From positions 191,981-255,980 of the forward strand of contig MU867099.1 in the NCBI GenBank assembly GCA_033725935.1: a DNA stretch of 64,000 bases. The letters run 5' to 3'. The notes below the pieces were generated by a model. The model was not told the origin of the DNA. It made no database searches and was given only the letters and a program-made list of their open reading frames with translations. Shown here one piece after another: positions 1 to 10,192 of the stretch. Source of the DNA: Cladorrhinum sp. PSN259. Taxonomy: Eukaryota; Ascomycota; Sordariomycetes; Sordariales; Podosporaceae. Position 1 is the stretch's first letter. Every line of letters starts with the position of its first letter. Both the position numbers and the translations under genes were made by a program.

Positions 1-1623
1 CCACTCCTCCTTCGTAGCTAAAATACACTTGTGTTTAGCAAAACACTCCCTACCCAGCCACCATCTCATCGACTCGGACGAGACATATACCGGTGCAAAC
101 TGAAACATTCTGTCCCTCAGACCCCTATCCCATCGCGTGTCACTCCAGTTAAACAGGAACCAGAATACTTTGTACCCTAACCATCCATAAATCTTCGGAT
201 CCAAACTGCTGTGCATTTTCATCATGAATGGGATAAAAGCGTGAATCCCGAACATTAACCTGAACATGGCGGGGGAGATAACTCTCATGAACTTGAAATA
301 CATCTTTCCAATCAAGGGTCCGGCATACGCTGCTGGCGCTAGTGCACAAAAGACTGTAAGTTTCTCTCCAAGATCTGGTCGTTGTTCCTTGGCGAGTGCT
401 ACAAGCGCTTGGGTGGTTCCTTGGGAGTGGCAGATGAGTCCAATCTTCTCGAACCCTGTTTCGTATAGTACTCGCGAAGTTAACGCCGGCAGGTCAAACA
501 CGCCCATTTGCCGAATATTCCACGCCCACATGCGAGGATCGGCATACGAGAGCAAAGTGTGTTTAGGCGCGAATCCGCACCTGTTGTTGCCGAGCCAGAC
601 GTCGTAGCCGGCTTTGCAGAGGTAGAATGCAAGCGAGGCGTCGTCGTTTGTGCAATAAGCCCCCGAGGACTGGAGAAGACCGTGGATGAGAAGCACTGGA
701 AATTTTGGTTTAGGTGAAGATGCATTGAGCTCAGCTTTGGGGGTCGATCGTTGGCGAGGAGAAGTAAATGTTTCTGGGCCTCGATGGGTTCTGAGTTCTT
801 CGGGAACTGGCGCATAGTCCTTGGGGTCGTAGACGTGCCAGAGGTCGATGAGAAAGCCGTCTTCAGTCTGGACTTGGAATTCTTCGATGTTCAAACCGAC
901 GCGGCGGGCGTAGTACGCTGGATCGCAGACGATGGGGTCCGGCCCGCCTTCTGTTGCGGTGAAGCCATCTTCGTCGGCGGAAACTTTTCCTTGCTTCTCC
1001 TTCCATTCTCTTGCTTGCTTCTCCCTAATTTCTTTGAGTCGCAACTCTTCCGAATAAAATGGTCGGCTAAGGTCGGGGTCCCTGAATGTTAGCTTCAGCC
1101 ACATCCCCTGAAGGGATGGGAGAATGCTGGTGAAGAGCGCCCCCAAAACGATAACTCCAAGGAAGGCCAGGCTTAGAAAGAACGAAGATATTTGAAATAT
1201 AACGCATTGAATGTTTCGAAGAAGGGATGGAGGACCGTAGAGCGGTAATGGCGGGAATAACGGATTGGTGTGGAAAGGCGGCATAGACCGCTTAAGGCTG
1301 CCTTCAGTCGACTTTCGCGATGATCCATCGCGTCTCTCTGCGTCTTTCTCCTTTTGTTCGTCGTGGTGCCCCGTCAATACTTCTTCCCGTAGCGCATTAA
1401 GCTTGTGAGCCTCCTCGAGTGGAACGGTAGGCAATCTGTTTCCGTCCGAGGTGACCACCACTGGGTCGTATGGTGTGACAAAGTCCGCCTTTACCGCAAT
1501 GTCATGACACTCTTCATCTTCGGGGTGTGAATAGGATAGCTTTTCTGACTGGTGTGCGAACTCAATGATTGTTTCTTCTGGTGATGGGCTGTCATCCCCG
1601 GGGAGAACTTCCTGGTGGCCCAT
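1..1623 (-). CDS. Membrane-anchored steryl ester hydrolase / acid lipase (Tgl1/Yeh family), partial
   Basis: This is the N-terminal 541 residues of an alpha/beta-hydrolase lipase; the 3' end lies beyond the left edge and no stop is reached. The chosen start is the ATG whose complement is at 1621-1623. In-frame codons run further upstream to a TGA near 1690 without another clear ATG. A single hydrophobic segment lies at about residues 139-169, after an acidic N terminus. The AB-hydrolase lipase region follows, with an LIHGLLQSS oxyanion-type motif, the family GNNR motif at residues 345-348, and a CHSQG nucleophile elbow with the candidate catalytic Ser400. The Asp and His of the triad are off-window. 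By family, such enzymes (yeast Tgl1, Yeh1, Yeh2) hydrolyse sterol esters on lipid droplets or at the plasma membrane. The gene diverges from the GH125 gene. No intron is visible in the part present. A general acid lipase is the alternative reading. Confidence 0.85.
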   Translation of the reverse strand, partial: MGHQEVLPGDDSPSPEETIIEFAHQSEKLSYSHPEDEECHDIAVKADFVTPYDPVVVTSDGNRLPTVPLEEAHKLNALREEVLTGHHDEQKEKDAERRDGSSRKSTEGSLKRSMPPFHTNPLFPPLPLYGPPSLLRNIQCVIFQISSFFLSLAFLGVIVLGALFTSILPSLQGMWLKLTFRDPDLSRPFYSEELRLKEIREKQAREWKEKQGKVSADEDGFTATEGGPDPIVCDPAYYARRVGLNIEEFQVQTEDGFLIDLWHVYDPKDYAPVPEELRTHRGPETFTSPRQRSTPKAELNASSPKPKFPVLLIHGLLQSSGAYCTNDDASLAFYLCKAGYDVWLGNNRCGFAPKHTLLSYADPRMWAWNIRQMGVFDLPALTSRVLYETGFEKIGLICHSQGTTQALVALAKEQRPDLGEKLTVFCALAPAAYAGPLIGKMYFKFMRVISPAMFRLMFGIHAFIPFMMKMHSSLDPKIYGWLGYKVFWFLFNWSDTRWDRGLRDRMFQFAPVYVSSESMRWWLGRECFAKHKCILATKEEW

Positions 1624-2872
1624 TTCATCTGGTGGTATGAAAGTGAGTGAGTAGATAGATGGAAACGGTGAGGGGCTTGTAAGATTACAAAATCACAATT
1701 AGAATCTATTAGAATCATGCAACGCTTTACTTGAGTATTTAGAAGAAGTTTTGGAAATGAAGATGTTGTCGCGTTACACACAAGGGTTATACCTTGGATG
1801 TTGCATATTCCCGTCCCAGACGTCATCACGGGTGGCGGTCTAAGGAATGGGACGATTTGACTAATTCCCAGATAAGAAAGTGACGATGGGGGATCTCAAG
1901 CCACTTTCGCAATGCTATTGGTCCCAAATTCGATAGAACAATGGAAAGCCATTCTTTTAGCGGAAATGAATTGCGTAGTGAAGTAAAATTTATTAGATGG
2001 AACATCAAATGTTCCCCCTGACGACGGCGTTGAGGAATTTTGACAAGATGCACATCGTAACGGTCTTGTTAGCGCATCTTTGATTTTGTATGGTATCTTT
2101 TCTTCAATCGGGGTTCATTATTCTATAGGTCAGCTCAGGTGTCCTGTTTCCAAATGTGTTCCGAATCGGTTAACAAGATGCTGAATGTAGGATTCGAATG
2201 ACATAAATCCAATCCTTTATCAAACATGTCATGTTGTGTATCCCCATTTGCGTCCTTCGTGGATTTCACTTATCGATAACATCCTTGGAACCTGGCACGT
2301 CTGGACAGCCACCATCACCTTCGAGAGCAGCGGGGCCCTACGCCGTAGAACCGCAGTCCCTGCGGGAGAAACAGTGAAAAGAATCATAAAAGCAGGAGAT
2401 TTGTTGTCTCAATTGCTGATGCTATATCAAGGTATTCGGGAATAGATGAATGGCCATGGTGAAGTCTAGACTTTATGGGAAATGGAAGGATTTCCAGATT
2501 GCGGGGTGATCGCCACTGACTCCAGGCACACCCAGGCCCCTGGTTTCACCCATCCTCAGCTTGGCTGCTGATCCACATGCTGTGTTATTCCTAAGCCACT
2601 AGCTGGCCAGAAGAGGTTTGCCAAGAATCGTAGGTTTCCGGGACGAACGGCACTGAAGGACGCAGCTTCATAAGGTTGCAAAGGGTTGCCCAACCTTCCT
2701 TTGCAATCATGTCCTGGGATTTGGAGAAACAGTTCTTTTCCTTTCATTTCATCCTGTAGTTTGACTTGGTGGCGACCCAATACGTGCTTCACCTTGGATA
2801 CATGCTGGGTCAGGCAGCTTCCACTTTCCCAGCTGACTTCTGACTGGACGGTGTCCAATTGGATAAATCAGG
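1624..2872. promoter_or_regulatory. Divergent intergenic region between lipase and GH125 genes
   Basis: This 1.25 kb interval separates two genes transcribed away from each other, so it should hold both promoters. I see no convincing coding region: the open frames present are short and match no family I know. A possible acceptor-like TTACAAG lies just upstream of the lipase start on the minus strand, so a 5' UTR intron there is possible but unproven. Confidence 0.5.
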
Positions 2873-4882
2873 ATGGTCAACTCACGATTTGGGAGGGTTA
2901 TTATCGTCGCAGTTCTGCTGACGATTTTGGTGTTTTGGCTTGGTTATCAGACACCATCAATCGAAACACCGAAAGAGACTCTCGACATACACGATACCCC
3001 AAAGTTTGGGATACCGACTCACCACGACGGACCAAAACATGAGGACAAGCCGACAACCATCGCCAAACCAGAGGACGCTGATGCCGATACGGATTCCGAC
3101 TCGAGCCCTGCGCTCGAGGGGGCCGACAATGATATAGACCAGCTGGGAGGGTTTCAAAATGAATTCGCAACCAAAACAGAAGAAAACTCCAAACCGACCG
3201 CGACGGCCAAATGTGATCCCTACAGCATGGACAGCTTGCAGAGACAGAAGGCTGGGCCTTTGTCAGAGGGCAAACGAAAGTTCCCCTATGTCCGCCCTCC
3301 GCCAGGGTGTAGAACATTCGAACTACCTGCCATGGAGAAGCTGATCGACCACATGAAGACGGTCATCAAGGATCCTGATCTCTTCCGCTTATTTGAGAAC
3401 AGCTACCCTAATACTCTGGACACCATGGTCAAGTGGCGTGGCTATGCTAACAAGACGGACCCAACGACCAAGGAAGAGACCGTGACCGACGAAGAGTTGA
3501 CGTATGTGATTACTGGCGATATTGATGCTATGTGGTTGAGGGACTCGGCAAGCCAGATATACTCTTATCTTCCTTTGCTCGAGGCCTCGCAGGATCCTGA
3601 CTCTCTTGCCAGTCTCTGGCGTGGCTTGATCAATTCCCACTCGAGATATATCGTGATATCACCCTACTGTCACAGCTTCCAGCCTCCACGCGAAAGCGGC
3701 ATCCAGCCTACGCCCAACGGCGCCAACAATGTGAACCATCCCAAGCCATCGTTTGATCCGGATCTGGTGTTTGATTGCAAATGGGAGCTTGATAGCTTAG
3801 CTTCATTCCTGCAAATCAGCGCGGCTTATTACACCCGAACCAACGACCTGGCTTTCTTCGGGAAACATTCATGGATCGACGCTGTTCAGGCAGCAGTCGA
3901 TGCATCAGCTGCCATGCGTCTGGGAACGTATGACGAAGAAGGACACGTTCTTCCATCGGCGTATACCTTCACAGGCTACACCGACCGAGGCTCCGAGACG
4001 TTGTATAATGACGGACTGGGCAATCCCACCAAGTCGAACGGCATGGTGCGAACCGCTTTCCGCCCAAGCGATGATGCGTGCATCTTTCAGCTCTTGACCC
4101 CGGCGAACATGATGTTTGCCGCGTATTTGGAACAGGCTTCGGTAATCATGGAGGGCCTTTCAGAGGAGACCGGCGCGGACAAGAGAGCTGCGAATCTCAC
4201 CACTGAGATGCGTAATCTTGCCAAGGGTATCCGTGAGGGTATTGCCAAAGACGCCGTCGTTAAGCACCGCGAGTTTGGTGAGATCTTTGCTTATGAGGTG
4301 GATGGTTACGGTGGTGCGAATTTGATGGATGATGCCAACGTTCCCTCGCTCCTGGCAATGCCGCTTTGGAACTACACCCATAGCGACAAAACTTCATCTC
4401 CGATGCGAATCTTGAAGTCTGTCAAGCATGGCTCAAGGAGCAAGGGAGAGTCAGAAGAAATCCAGCACGATTACGCCAAGATCTATCAGAATACTCGCAA
4501 ATTCGTCTTGAGCATGGCGAATCCCTATTACGCAAAAGGGCCCGCTCTTTCAGCCGTTGGAGGTCCTCATCTTGGACCCGGAAAGGGGTGGCCGATGGCG
4601 GCGACCGTGGCTGCACTGACGGCGTTCGAGAGTCTCTCGGGATTTTCGGCGAAGGAGCGGGAGGAGGTTATTGCTGAGCAGGTTTCCATGATCCTAAGCT
4701 CAACCGCTGGAACCGGTGTTGTTCACGAGACGGTCAACGCCTGGAACGAACAGGCGTGGACTAGGAGTTGGTTCGGATGGGCCAATGGCTTATTTGGCGA
4801 GTTGATTCTGAAGATTGCCGAGGATGAAGAGAAGAGGGACGTGGGTGAGAAGGGATTACTGGGGCAGATATGGCAGGATTGA
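2873..4882 (+). CDS. GH125 exo-alpha-1,6-mannosidase (Mug157-like), type II membrane protein
   Basis: A 669-residue intronless gene. The N terminus is a short basic stretch followed by a hydrophobic signal anchor (about residues 8-24), then an acidic, Ser/Thr/Pro-rich stem to about residue 110, as expected for a type II Golgi or secretory protein. The rest is the glycoside hydrolase family 125 domain (former DUF1237). Recognisable blocks are GDIDAMWLRDS (215-225), DCKWELDSL, RPSDDACIFQLL, DDANVPSLLAMP and a C-terminal WNEQAWTRSWFGWANGLFGEL. By family, GH125 enzymes remove non-reducing alpha-1,6-linked mannose, and the S. pombe relative is Mug157. Candidate substrates are N-glycan or mannan side chains, which would pair logically with the Mnn9-type gene at 12.8 kb, although the two are not adjacent. 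The ATG at 2873 is the only start that includes the anchor. Confidence 0.92.
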   Translation: MVNSRFGRVIIVAVLLTILVFWLGYQTPSIETPKETLDIHDTPKFGIPTHHDGPKHEDKPTTIAKPEDADADTDSDSSPALEGADNDIDQLGGFQNEFATKTEENSKPTATAKCDPYSMDSLQRQKAGPLSEGKRKFPYVRPPPGCRTFELPAMEKLIDHMKTVIKDPDLFRLFENSYPNTLDTMVKWRGYANKTDPTTKEETVTDEELTYVITGDIDAMWLRDSASQIYSYLPLLEASQDPDSLASLWRGLINSHSRYIVISPYCHSFQPPRESGIQPTPNGANNVNHPKPSFDPDLVFDCKWELDSLASFLQISAAYYTRTNDLAFFGKHSWIDAVQAAVDASAAMRLGTYDEEGHVLPSAYTFTGYTDRGSETLYNDGLGNPTKSNGMVRTAFRPSDDACIFQLLTPANMMFAAYLEQASVIMEGLSEETGADKRAANLTTEMRNLAKGIREGIAKDAVVKHREFGEIFAYEVDGYGGANLMDDANVPSLLAMPLWNYTHSDKTSSPMRILKSVKHGSRSKGESEEIQHDYAKIYQNTRKFVLSMANPYYAKGPALSAVGGPHLGPGKGWPMAATVAALTAFESLSGFSAKEREEVIAEQVSMILSSTAGTGVVHETVNAWNEQAWTRSWFGWANGLFGELILKIAEDEEKRDVGEKGLLGQIWQD

Positions 4883-5818
4883 TGGCTTGGATAACACTAA
4901 AGAAGAGTTTATGTTGGCTTTTGCCTCCTCTATTTCTGGAATTAATGACAGGCGTTCAGGCTTTTGTTGCGAGGGAAATCTGGGCATCGTTTTCGGCTTT
5001 GGATCATGTCTTTCTGATAGGCACTGAAATGATGTTTGAATTGGGCATGAAGTAGTCTGTCAGAACAAGCTGCTTTTTAAAGATAACAAGAAGCACGTTC
5101 TATGAGTAGTACTGATCTCATCTATGTTCTGCTCGGAAGTCCTGGACTTGAAATAGTTGTAACAGCAAAACGGTAGGTCTGCCGTCGTGCTTCTATATAT
5201 TTAGTGATAAGAACGACTGACCGATAAGAACCGCCCAACACCGCCAAACTTTAGCCCCTCAATGACAAGAAGAAAAGTTCTGCAGCTTGGATCACACCAT
5301 CAATGATCACGAGCTATGCAAGGACCAGGAGTAAAAAAAAAAATTCTGCCAATGCAATGAAACAGAAATCAAATCGCTTCACACGCAATTATCTGGGGAA
5401 ATGTCCCGAATGACGCTAGTGCAGCAATTACCTAAGGTTGTGGTGCAGGACGGAGCATGCGGGGGAATCGATCCCGATCACGGCGAATCACTAGGAAGGA
5501 GACAGGGGTGACTTGGGGGTTAGCTTGGCTGCCCCTCTGCCCCTCCAAATTGATAGGCAAGTGACGGAATCAAAAGTTATATTTTTTAAGACCCCTCCAA
5601 TGATCTGATACCACATTACTGCAATTGCGCCGTTTTTCTTTCTTATCTCTTCAATCTTTGAAGATATTTTTCTCCAAAGTATACAGGTGAGTTCCGAATA
5701 GAAACAATCAAGGAGCTTGAGATTGAGCTTCCAGCTTGATTTTTAGAACTCTCTCACTGACTGTATTCTGCTCCTGAACAGCTTCGCCACGCGCAAGTTT
5801 AGGCGTTCCTTCATCAAC
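4883..5818. promoter_or_regulatory. Intergenic: GH125 3' flank and ADE16/17 promoter with probable 5' UTR intron
   Basis: No gene is visible. The distal part is AT-richer with an A tract near 5333-5343. The last ~130 bases before the ADE16/17 start carry a good GTGAGT donor at 5687 and a CCTGAACAG acceptor ending at 5781, with a CTGACT branch-like site between them. I read this as the ADE16/17 promoter and leader. Confidence 0.55.
5687..5781 (+). other. Probable 5' UTR intron of the ADE16/17 gene
   Basis: GTGAGT at 5687 follows ATACAG. A CTGACTG branch-like motif lies about 25 bases before the AACAG that ends at 5781, 37 bases upstream of the ATG. Length is 95 nt, in the range of the coding introns here. 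It is inferred from splice signals only. Confidence 0.5.
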
Positions 5819-7768
5819 ATGGCCGAACACCAGAGGATCGCCATTGTCTCTGTCTATGACAAGACGGGCCTGTTGGACTTGGCCAAGGGCCTCGTCCAGA
5901 ACAATGTCCGCATTCTCGCTTCAGGCGGTACCTCCAAGATGATCAGGGAGTCGGGCTTCCCTGTTGAGTAAGTATCTCATCTCGTCTCTCACTCGGCGAT
6001 ACTTCTCCCAGTTGCTTCATTGTGAGTCATGAGTAGATAGACTGACACCGAATGTCTTTGCGCAGGGACATATCCGCCATCACCAAGGCCCCTGAGATGC
6101 TTGGTGGCCGTGTCAAGACCCTTCACCCCGCCGTACATGCTGGCATTCTCGCCCGCGAGCTGGCTTCGGACGAGAAGGACCTTGCCGAACAGAACATTGA
6201 TAAAGTCGACTATGTCATCTGCAACCTTTATCCATTCAAGGATACCGTGGCCAAGATCAATGTTACCGTTCCTGAGGCCGTCGAGGAGATCGATATCGGT
6301 GGCGTCACTCTCATCCGTGCTGCTGCCAAGAACCACTCTCGCGTCACCATCCTCAGTGATCCGCGCGACTATGCCGAGTTCCTCAGGGAGCTGGAGGCCG
6401 GCGAGGTTAAGGAGTCTAGCCGAAAACTCTATGCTCTCAAGGCTTTCGAGCACACCGCCGACTACGATGCTGCCATCTCTGAGTTCTTCCGCAAGCAGTA
6501 TGCCACCGACAAGCAGTACATTCCCCTCCGCTACGGTGCCAACCCCCACCAGAAGCCCGCTGCCGCCTACGTTAAGGAGGGCGATCTTCCCTTCAAGGTC
6601 CTCGGTGGTGCCCCTGGCTACATCAACCTCCTCGATGCCCTTAATGCCTGGCCTCTCGTCAAGGAACTCAAGAAGGCTCTTGGCAAGCCCGCAGCCGCCA
6701 GCTTCAAACACGTCTCTCCTGCCGGCGCTGCCATTGGCGAGCCCTTGACTGCTGATGAGCGCAAGGTCTACATGGTTGATGACATTGCCGGCATTGAGAA
6801 CTCCCCCCTCGCTCAGGCCTATGCTCGTGCTAGAGGAGCTGATCGCATGAGCAGTTTCGGCGACATGATTGCGCTCAGCGACATTGTCGACGTCCCCACT
6901 GCCAGCATCATCTCCAAGGAGGTCTCCGATGGTGTTATTGCCCCTGGATACGAGCCCGCGGCTCTTGAAATCCTCAAGAAGAAGAAGGGCGGCAAGTACC
7001 TTGTTCTTCAGATGGACCCCGAGTTCGAACCCAGCAAGAGCGAAACCAGAACCGTCTACGGCGTTACCCTTGCCCAAGGCCGGAACGACGTCGTGATCTC
7101 TCCCGATTCTTTCAAGAATCTCATAACTCCCAAGAACGCCGGTGCTCTTCCCGAGAGTGCCCAGCGCGATCTCACGGTCGCTACCATTGCTCTCAAATAC
7201 ACCCAGAGCAACTCAGTCTGCTACGCCGCCAGAGGTCAAGTCATCGGCCTCGGCGCTGGTCAGCAGTCAAGAATCCACTGCACTCGTCTCGCGGGTGACA
7301 AGGCCGACAACTGGTGGCTCCGCTTCCACCCCCGTGTTCTGGGCATTAAGTGGAAGAAGGGCACCAAGCGCCCCGATAAGAGCAACGCCATTGATTTGCT
7401 CGTCAGCGGCCAGCTACCCAAGTCTGGTACCGAGCGCGAGGCCTTCGAGAACTTCTTTGAGGAGGTCCCTCCTGCGTTCACCGAGGAGGAGAAGACCGAG
7501 TGGCTGTCTCAGCTCACTGACGTCGTCATCTCTAGTGATGCTTTTGTAAGATGCTCGCCCCTTTAAACCTCCCTACTTACAAGAACTCAAGCTAACCATC
7601 AATGAACTTTAGTTCCCCTTCACTGACAATGTCTATCGCGCCGCCCGCTCCGGTGTCAAGTACATGGCCGCCCCAGGAGGCAGCCAGAACGATATCCCCG
7701 TCTTCGAGACGGCCGAGAAGCTGGGCATCACCTTTGTCGAGCAGAGCGTTCGTCTTTTTCACCACTAA
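5819..7768 (+). CDS. ADE17: Bifunctional purine biosynthesis protein: AICAR transformylase / IMP cyclohydrolase
   Basis: Exons are 5819-5967, 6066-7545 and 7613-7768, giving 594 residues, the usual length for PurH/ADE16/ADE17. Introns have GTAAGT...GCGCAG and GTAAGA...TTTAG boundaries with a GCTAAC branch in the second. The N-terminal MGS-like IMP cyclohydrolase domain (about 1-200) shows VSVYDKTGL, ASGGTSKMI and GGRVKTLHP. The transformylase domain holds the Lys-His catalytic pair (K264-H265 in FKHVSPAG) and RYGANPHQ. The C terminus reads NDIPVFETAEKLGITF, then a short tail to TAA. The enzyme carries out the last two steps of de novo purine synthesis, formyl transfer to AICAR and closure to IMP, in the cytosol as a dimer. 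Yeast has two paralogues (ADE16, ADE17), so the exact symbol is arbitrary. AMP deaminase, which regenerates IMP, lies at the other end of the window. Confidence 0.96.
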
Positions 7769-8290
7769 GGGATCAAGCCGAGGATGTGATACGAGAACAA
7801 AAAGTACCAATAAAAAAGAGATACCCCTTCACGTCTTTCCCGACGGGCTTGATCTAACAGAAAAACTGCATTACAATTATGGAAATTTAAATGGGCATGC
7901 AAATATGTGATATGAAGCACGCAACAGGTTTGTTGACAAAAAAAAAGTTCAACACTTTTACTAGATGGTAGATATGGATTGGAATGGGTAGAATATGTAT
8001 GCAGACATGGGCAGAATCTTTGATATCTCCCTCAATGGCAATAAGCTTTCTGAACTTCCCCAAGAACTCCCAGGTTCAAGCAAAGGTCTCATGAAAAAAA
8101 TAGATAATCGATCGAACTATAATCTAGCACATCGTTGTTTTGGGCCGTTGCTTTTCATTGTCTGATATCGGGAGAATTCAATAAGAACCATCAACAGAAT
8201 CAACGAAAAGAAAACAGACTACTAAGATGGCCACCCTTACCGAAGGAATAAAACTTGCCCCCCTCAAACACCGAATGACCATTAAACCAC
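7769..8290. other. Convergent intergenic region (ADE16/17 and Cus2-like 3' ends)
   Basis: This 520-base AT-rich spacer lies between two converging genes and should hold both 3' UTRs and poly(A) sites. I see no gene or clear repeat. Confidence 0.5.
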
Positions 8291-9774
8291 TCAATCACTA
8301 TCATCATCCTCACCATCATCATTCCCACCCTTATCTCTGCTCTTCCTAAACTTCTCCCTCCCCGTAGCGAAAAACGCCTCGACAGTCCGTCCATCAAACG
8401 CCCGCCCGTGCATGAGCCTAACGCAAGCCTCAGCAGCTTCGATGGTACCAAACCTGACGCTCACGATGCCTTCCTCCTCTTTATCAAACAGCACCACATT
8501 CGTGACGGGACCGAGCTTGGCGCACTCCTCGCGAATGTCTTCCTTGATATCTAGCAACGCGGCGGGATCCTCCTCCAATTCTTGAAGAGTGAACATGTGC
8601 CGCAAAATAACTACCTTGTCCCATTTGCCGCCCTTGGGCGCAGGCAGTCCTGCGATTTCCTCGTCGTCTGACCAGTCTGCCAGTTTCGCGGATAGTTTTT
8701 GCGTTTTCCGAATGATCTTGACCTTGTCATATTGCGATCGGGCGGGGGGCTTGTTGTTTTTGTTATTGTTCTCGCTAGATTCCCCAGACTGCGCCTTGTT
8801 GCCGGAGGAGGAGGAGGCTGCGGGATCCTCATCGTACGTCGTTTTCTTGTAACTGATCTCAGCAGCTTGGACCCTAATCTTTCCATTCGTCAAGCCAGAC
8901 GGCGAGAATCGAAAGTCGGTATCGTCCAGCAGCATGATAGCCATATCGACGGATTGCGGCTTAAAAAAGACAACAAGAGCGTCGCCCTTGAAGTTTCCCT
9001 CGGTGTCGGTATACATCTTGATTCTCGGTCTTCCGCTGTCAATCTCCTCGGCGATGACACCACCCTTCTTCGAAAAGAGCTCCGCTATCTCGTCGACTGT
9101 CGCGTCCAAGGGGAGGCCGGTGACGTAGACTGCCGTGTTTTTCTTGGGCTGAGGGGGTTGTCGTTGTTTGGCTTGTTTCTTATTGGAAGAACGTCCATTG
9201 TTTTCCTGCTGTACACGAGAAGAAGGACAAAAAGTAGTCAGGCGGCTGGTCAGTTCTGTCTCTTTTTTTGTATTGCTCGGAGCAATTGTACATTTCTCGC
9301 GCGACGAGAAGATCCCTTTGACTACAAATTCCTCTGTCTTGTTTTTGTTTCTTGACTCTTGACTTTTATCGCCTTCTTTTTCTTCCCCATATCTCATCCC
9401 CACGTGTAAGGTATATGTGCAACCGGGGTCATGGTGGTAATGGGAGGCTGCCAGATATGTAATATTATGCGTTCGCAGCTTACCTCGCGGTCGTTCGAAT
9501 ACTTGTCCATCTTCCTCTTCCTGCCCTGAGCAGGTCCTGCTTCGTCTTCGTCGTGATTGACGCCCGGCATCATGTATCCCCTCTGCTGCGCTTCGATCAA
9601 CTCTTCGTCAATCATGGGCACCCAGCGCTTGAGGCCCTCGTCGAACTCGTACTCCGTGCCATCGTCCTGAACCGCGATGTACTTGTTGTCGAGCTTGGAG
9701 AACGAGATGCGATCATCTTGGTCGAAATCCTCCTTGTTTGTCGGAAATGACCAATACTCGGCTTCTTGCGCCAT
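8291..9774 (-). CDS. Cus2/Tat-SF1-like splicing factor (two RRMs, second a UHM)
   Basis: Read on the minus strand, exons are 9774-9484 and 9208-8291, joined in phase 0, giving 402 residues. The 275-nt intron has GTAAGC and TACAG ends and a CTGACTAC branch site; it is long for this window. The N-terminal 97 residues carry the aromatic motif YWSFPTNKEDF and a KYIAVQDDGTEYEFDEGLKRWVP block typical of Tat-SF1 homologues. RRM1 follows (TAVYVTGLPLDAT), then a Lys/Asn/Ser-rich spacer and RRM2. RRM2 ends with HGRAFDGRTVEAFF, matching the Arg-X-Phe signature of a U2AF homology motif. By family the protein binds Hsh155/SF3B1 ligand motifs and helps U2 snRNP fold and join the prespliceosome. The tail is acidic (GGNDDGEDDDSD). 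The gene converges with ADE16/17. Confidence 0.9.
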
Positions 9775-10192
9775 GGCGATGTTGAAATTGCGATGCGACT
9801 TTTGTGTTCTTGTGCTTTGTGCAAGAATGGGGTGACAGGATTGGAGAAGGTTGAAACCCAAAAATGACGTTGCCGCGCCAGGTGCTTCAAGATCCTGGGC
9901 TTGTTTGAGGCCCCACTAGACTAGTGGACGCTGGATTGGCACTGTATGGATAGGGAGGCCCAGTATTTCGTACACAATGAGAGTATCGTATCGTACACAG
10001 CGCAACGGGCGGCAGAGCTCGCATTTATGAATAAAACCACCTATGGATAGGGGTTTCAAGACTTTCTGCCTGTTTACATTCAAGTACAATACCAGAGCAA
10101 AGCAAACAAGTCTGATCTTTGTGTTATCTTTGAATGTCATCTGCTCATTCTGAAGATTGTGCCGATTTGTAAAATACCCAGCTCACAGGCTC
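9775..10192. promoter_or_regulatory. Spacer between Rpn13 3' end and Cus2-like promoter
   Basis: Both neighbours run on the minus strand, so this 418-base stretch holds the Rpn13 3' UTR and the Cus2-like promoter. No gene or distinctive element is visible. Confidence 0.45.

Noticed and set aside
5989..7077. 362-codon open frame antisense to the ADE16/17 gene
   Set aside because: It mirrors a strongly biased coding exon; C-ending codons on the sense strand avoid stops on the other. It has no family similarity and ignores the introns of the real gene.
6101..7549. Long Ser/Pro-rich frames overlapping ADE16/17 on the plus strand
   Set aside because: Out-of-frame shadows of the conserved enzyme reading frame.
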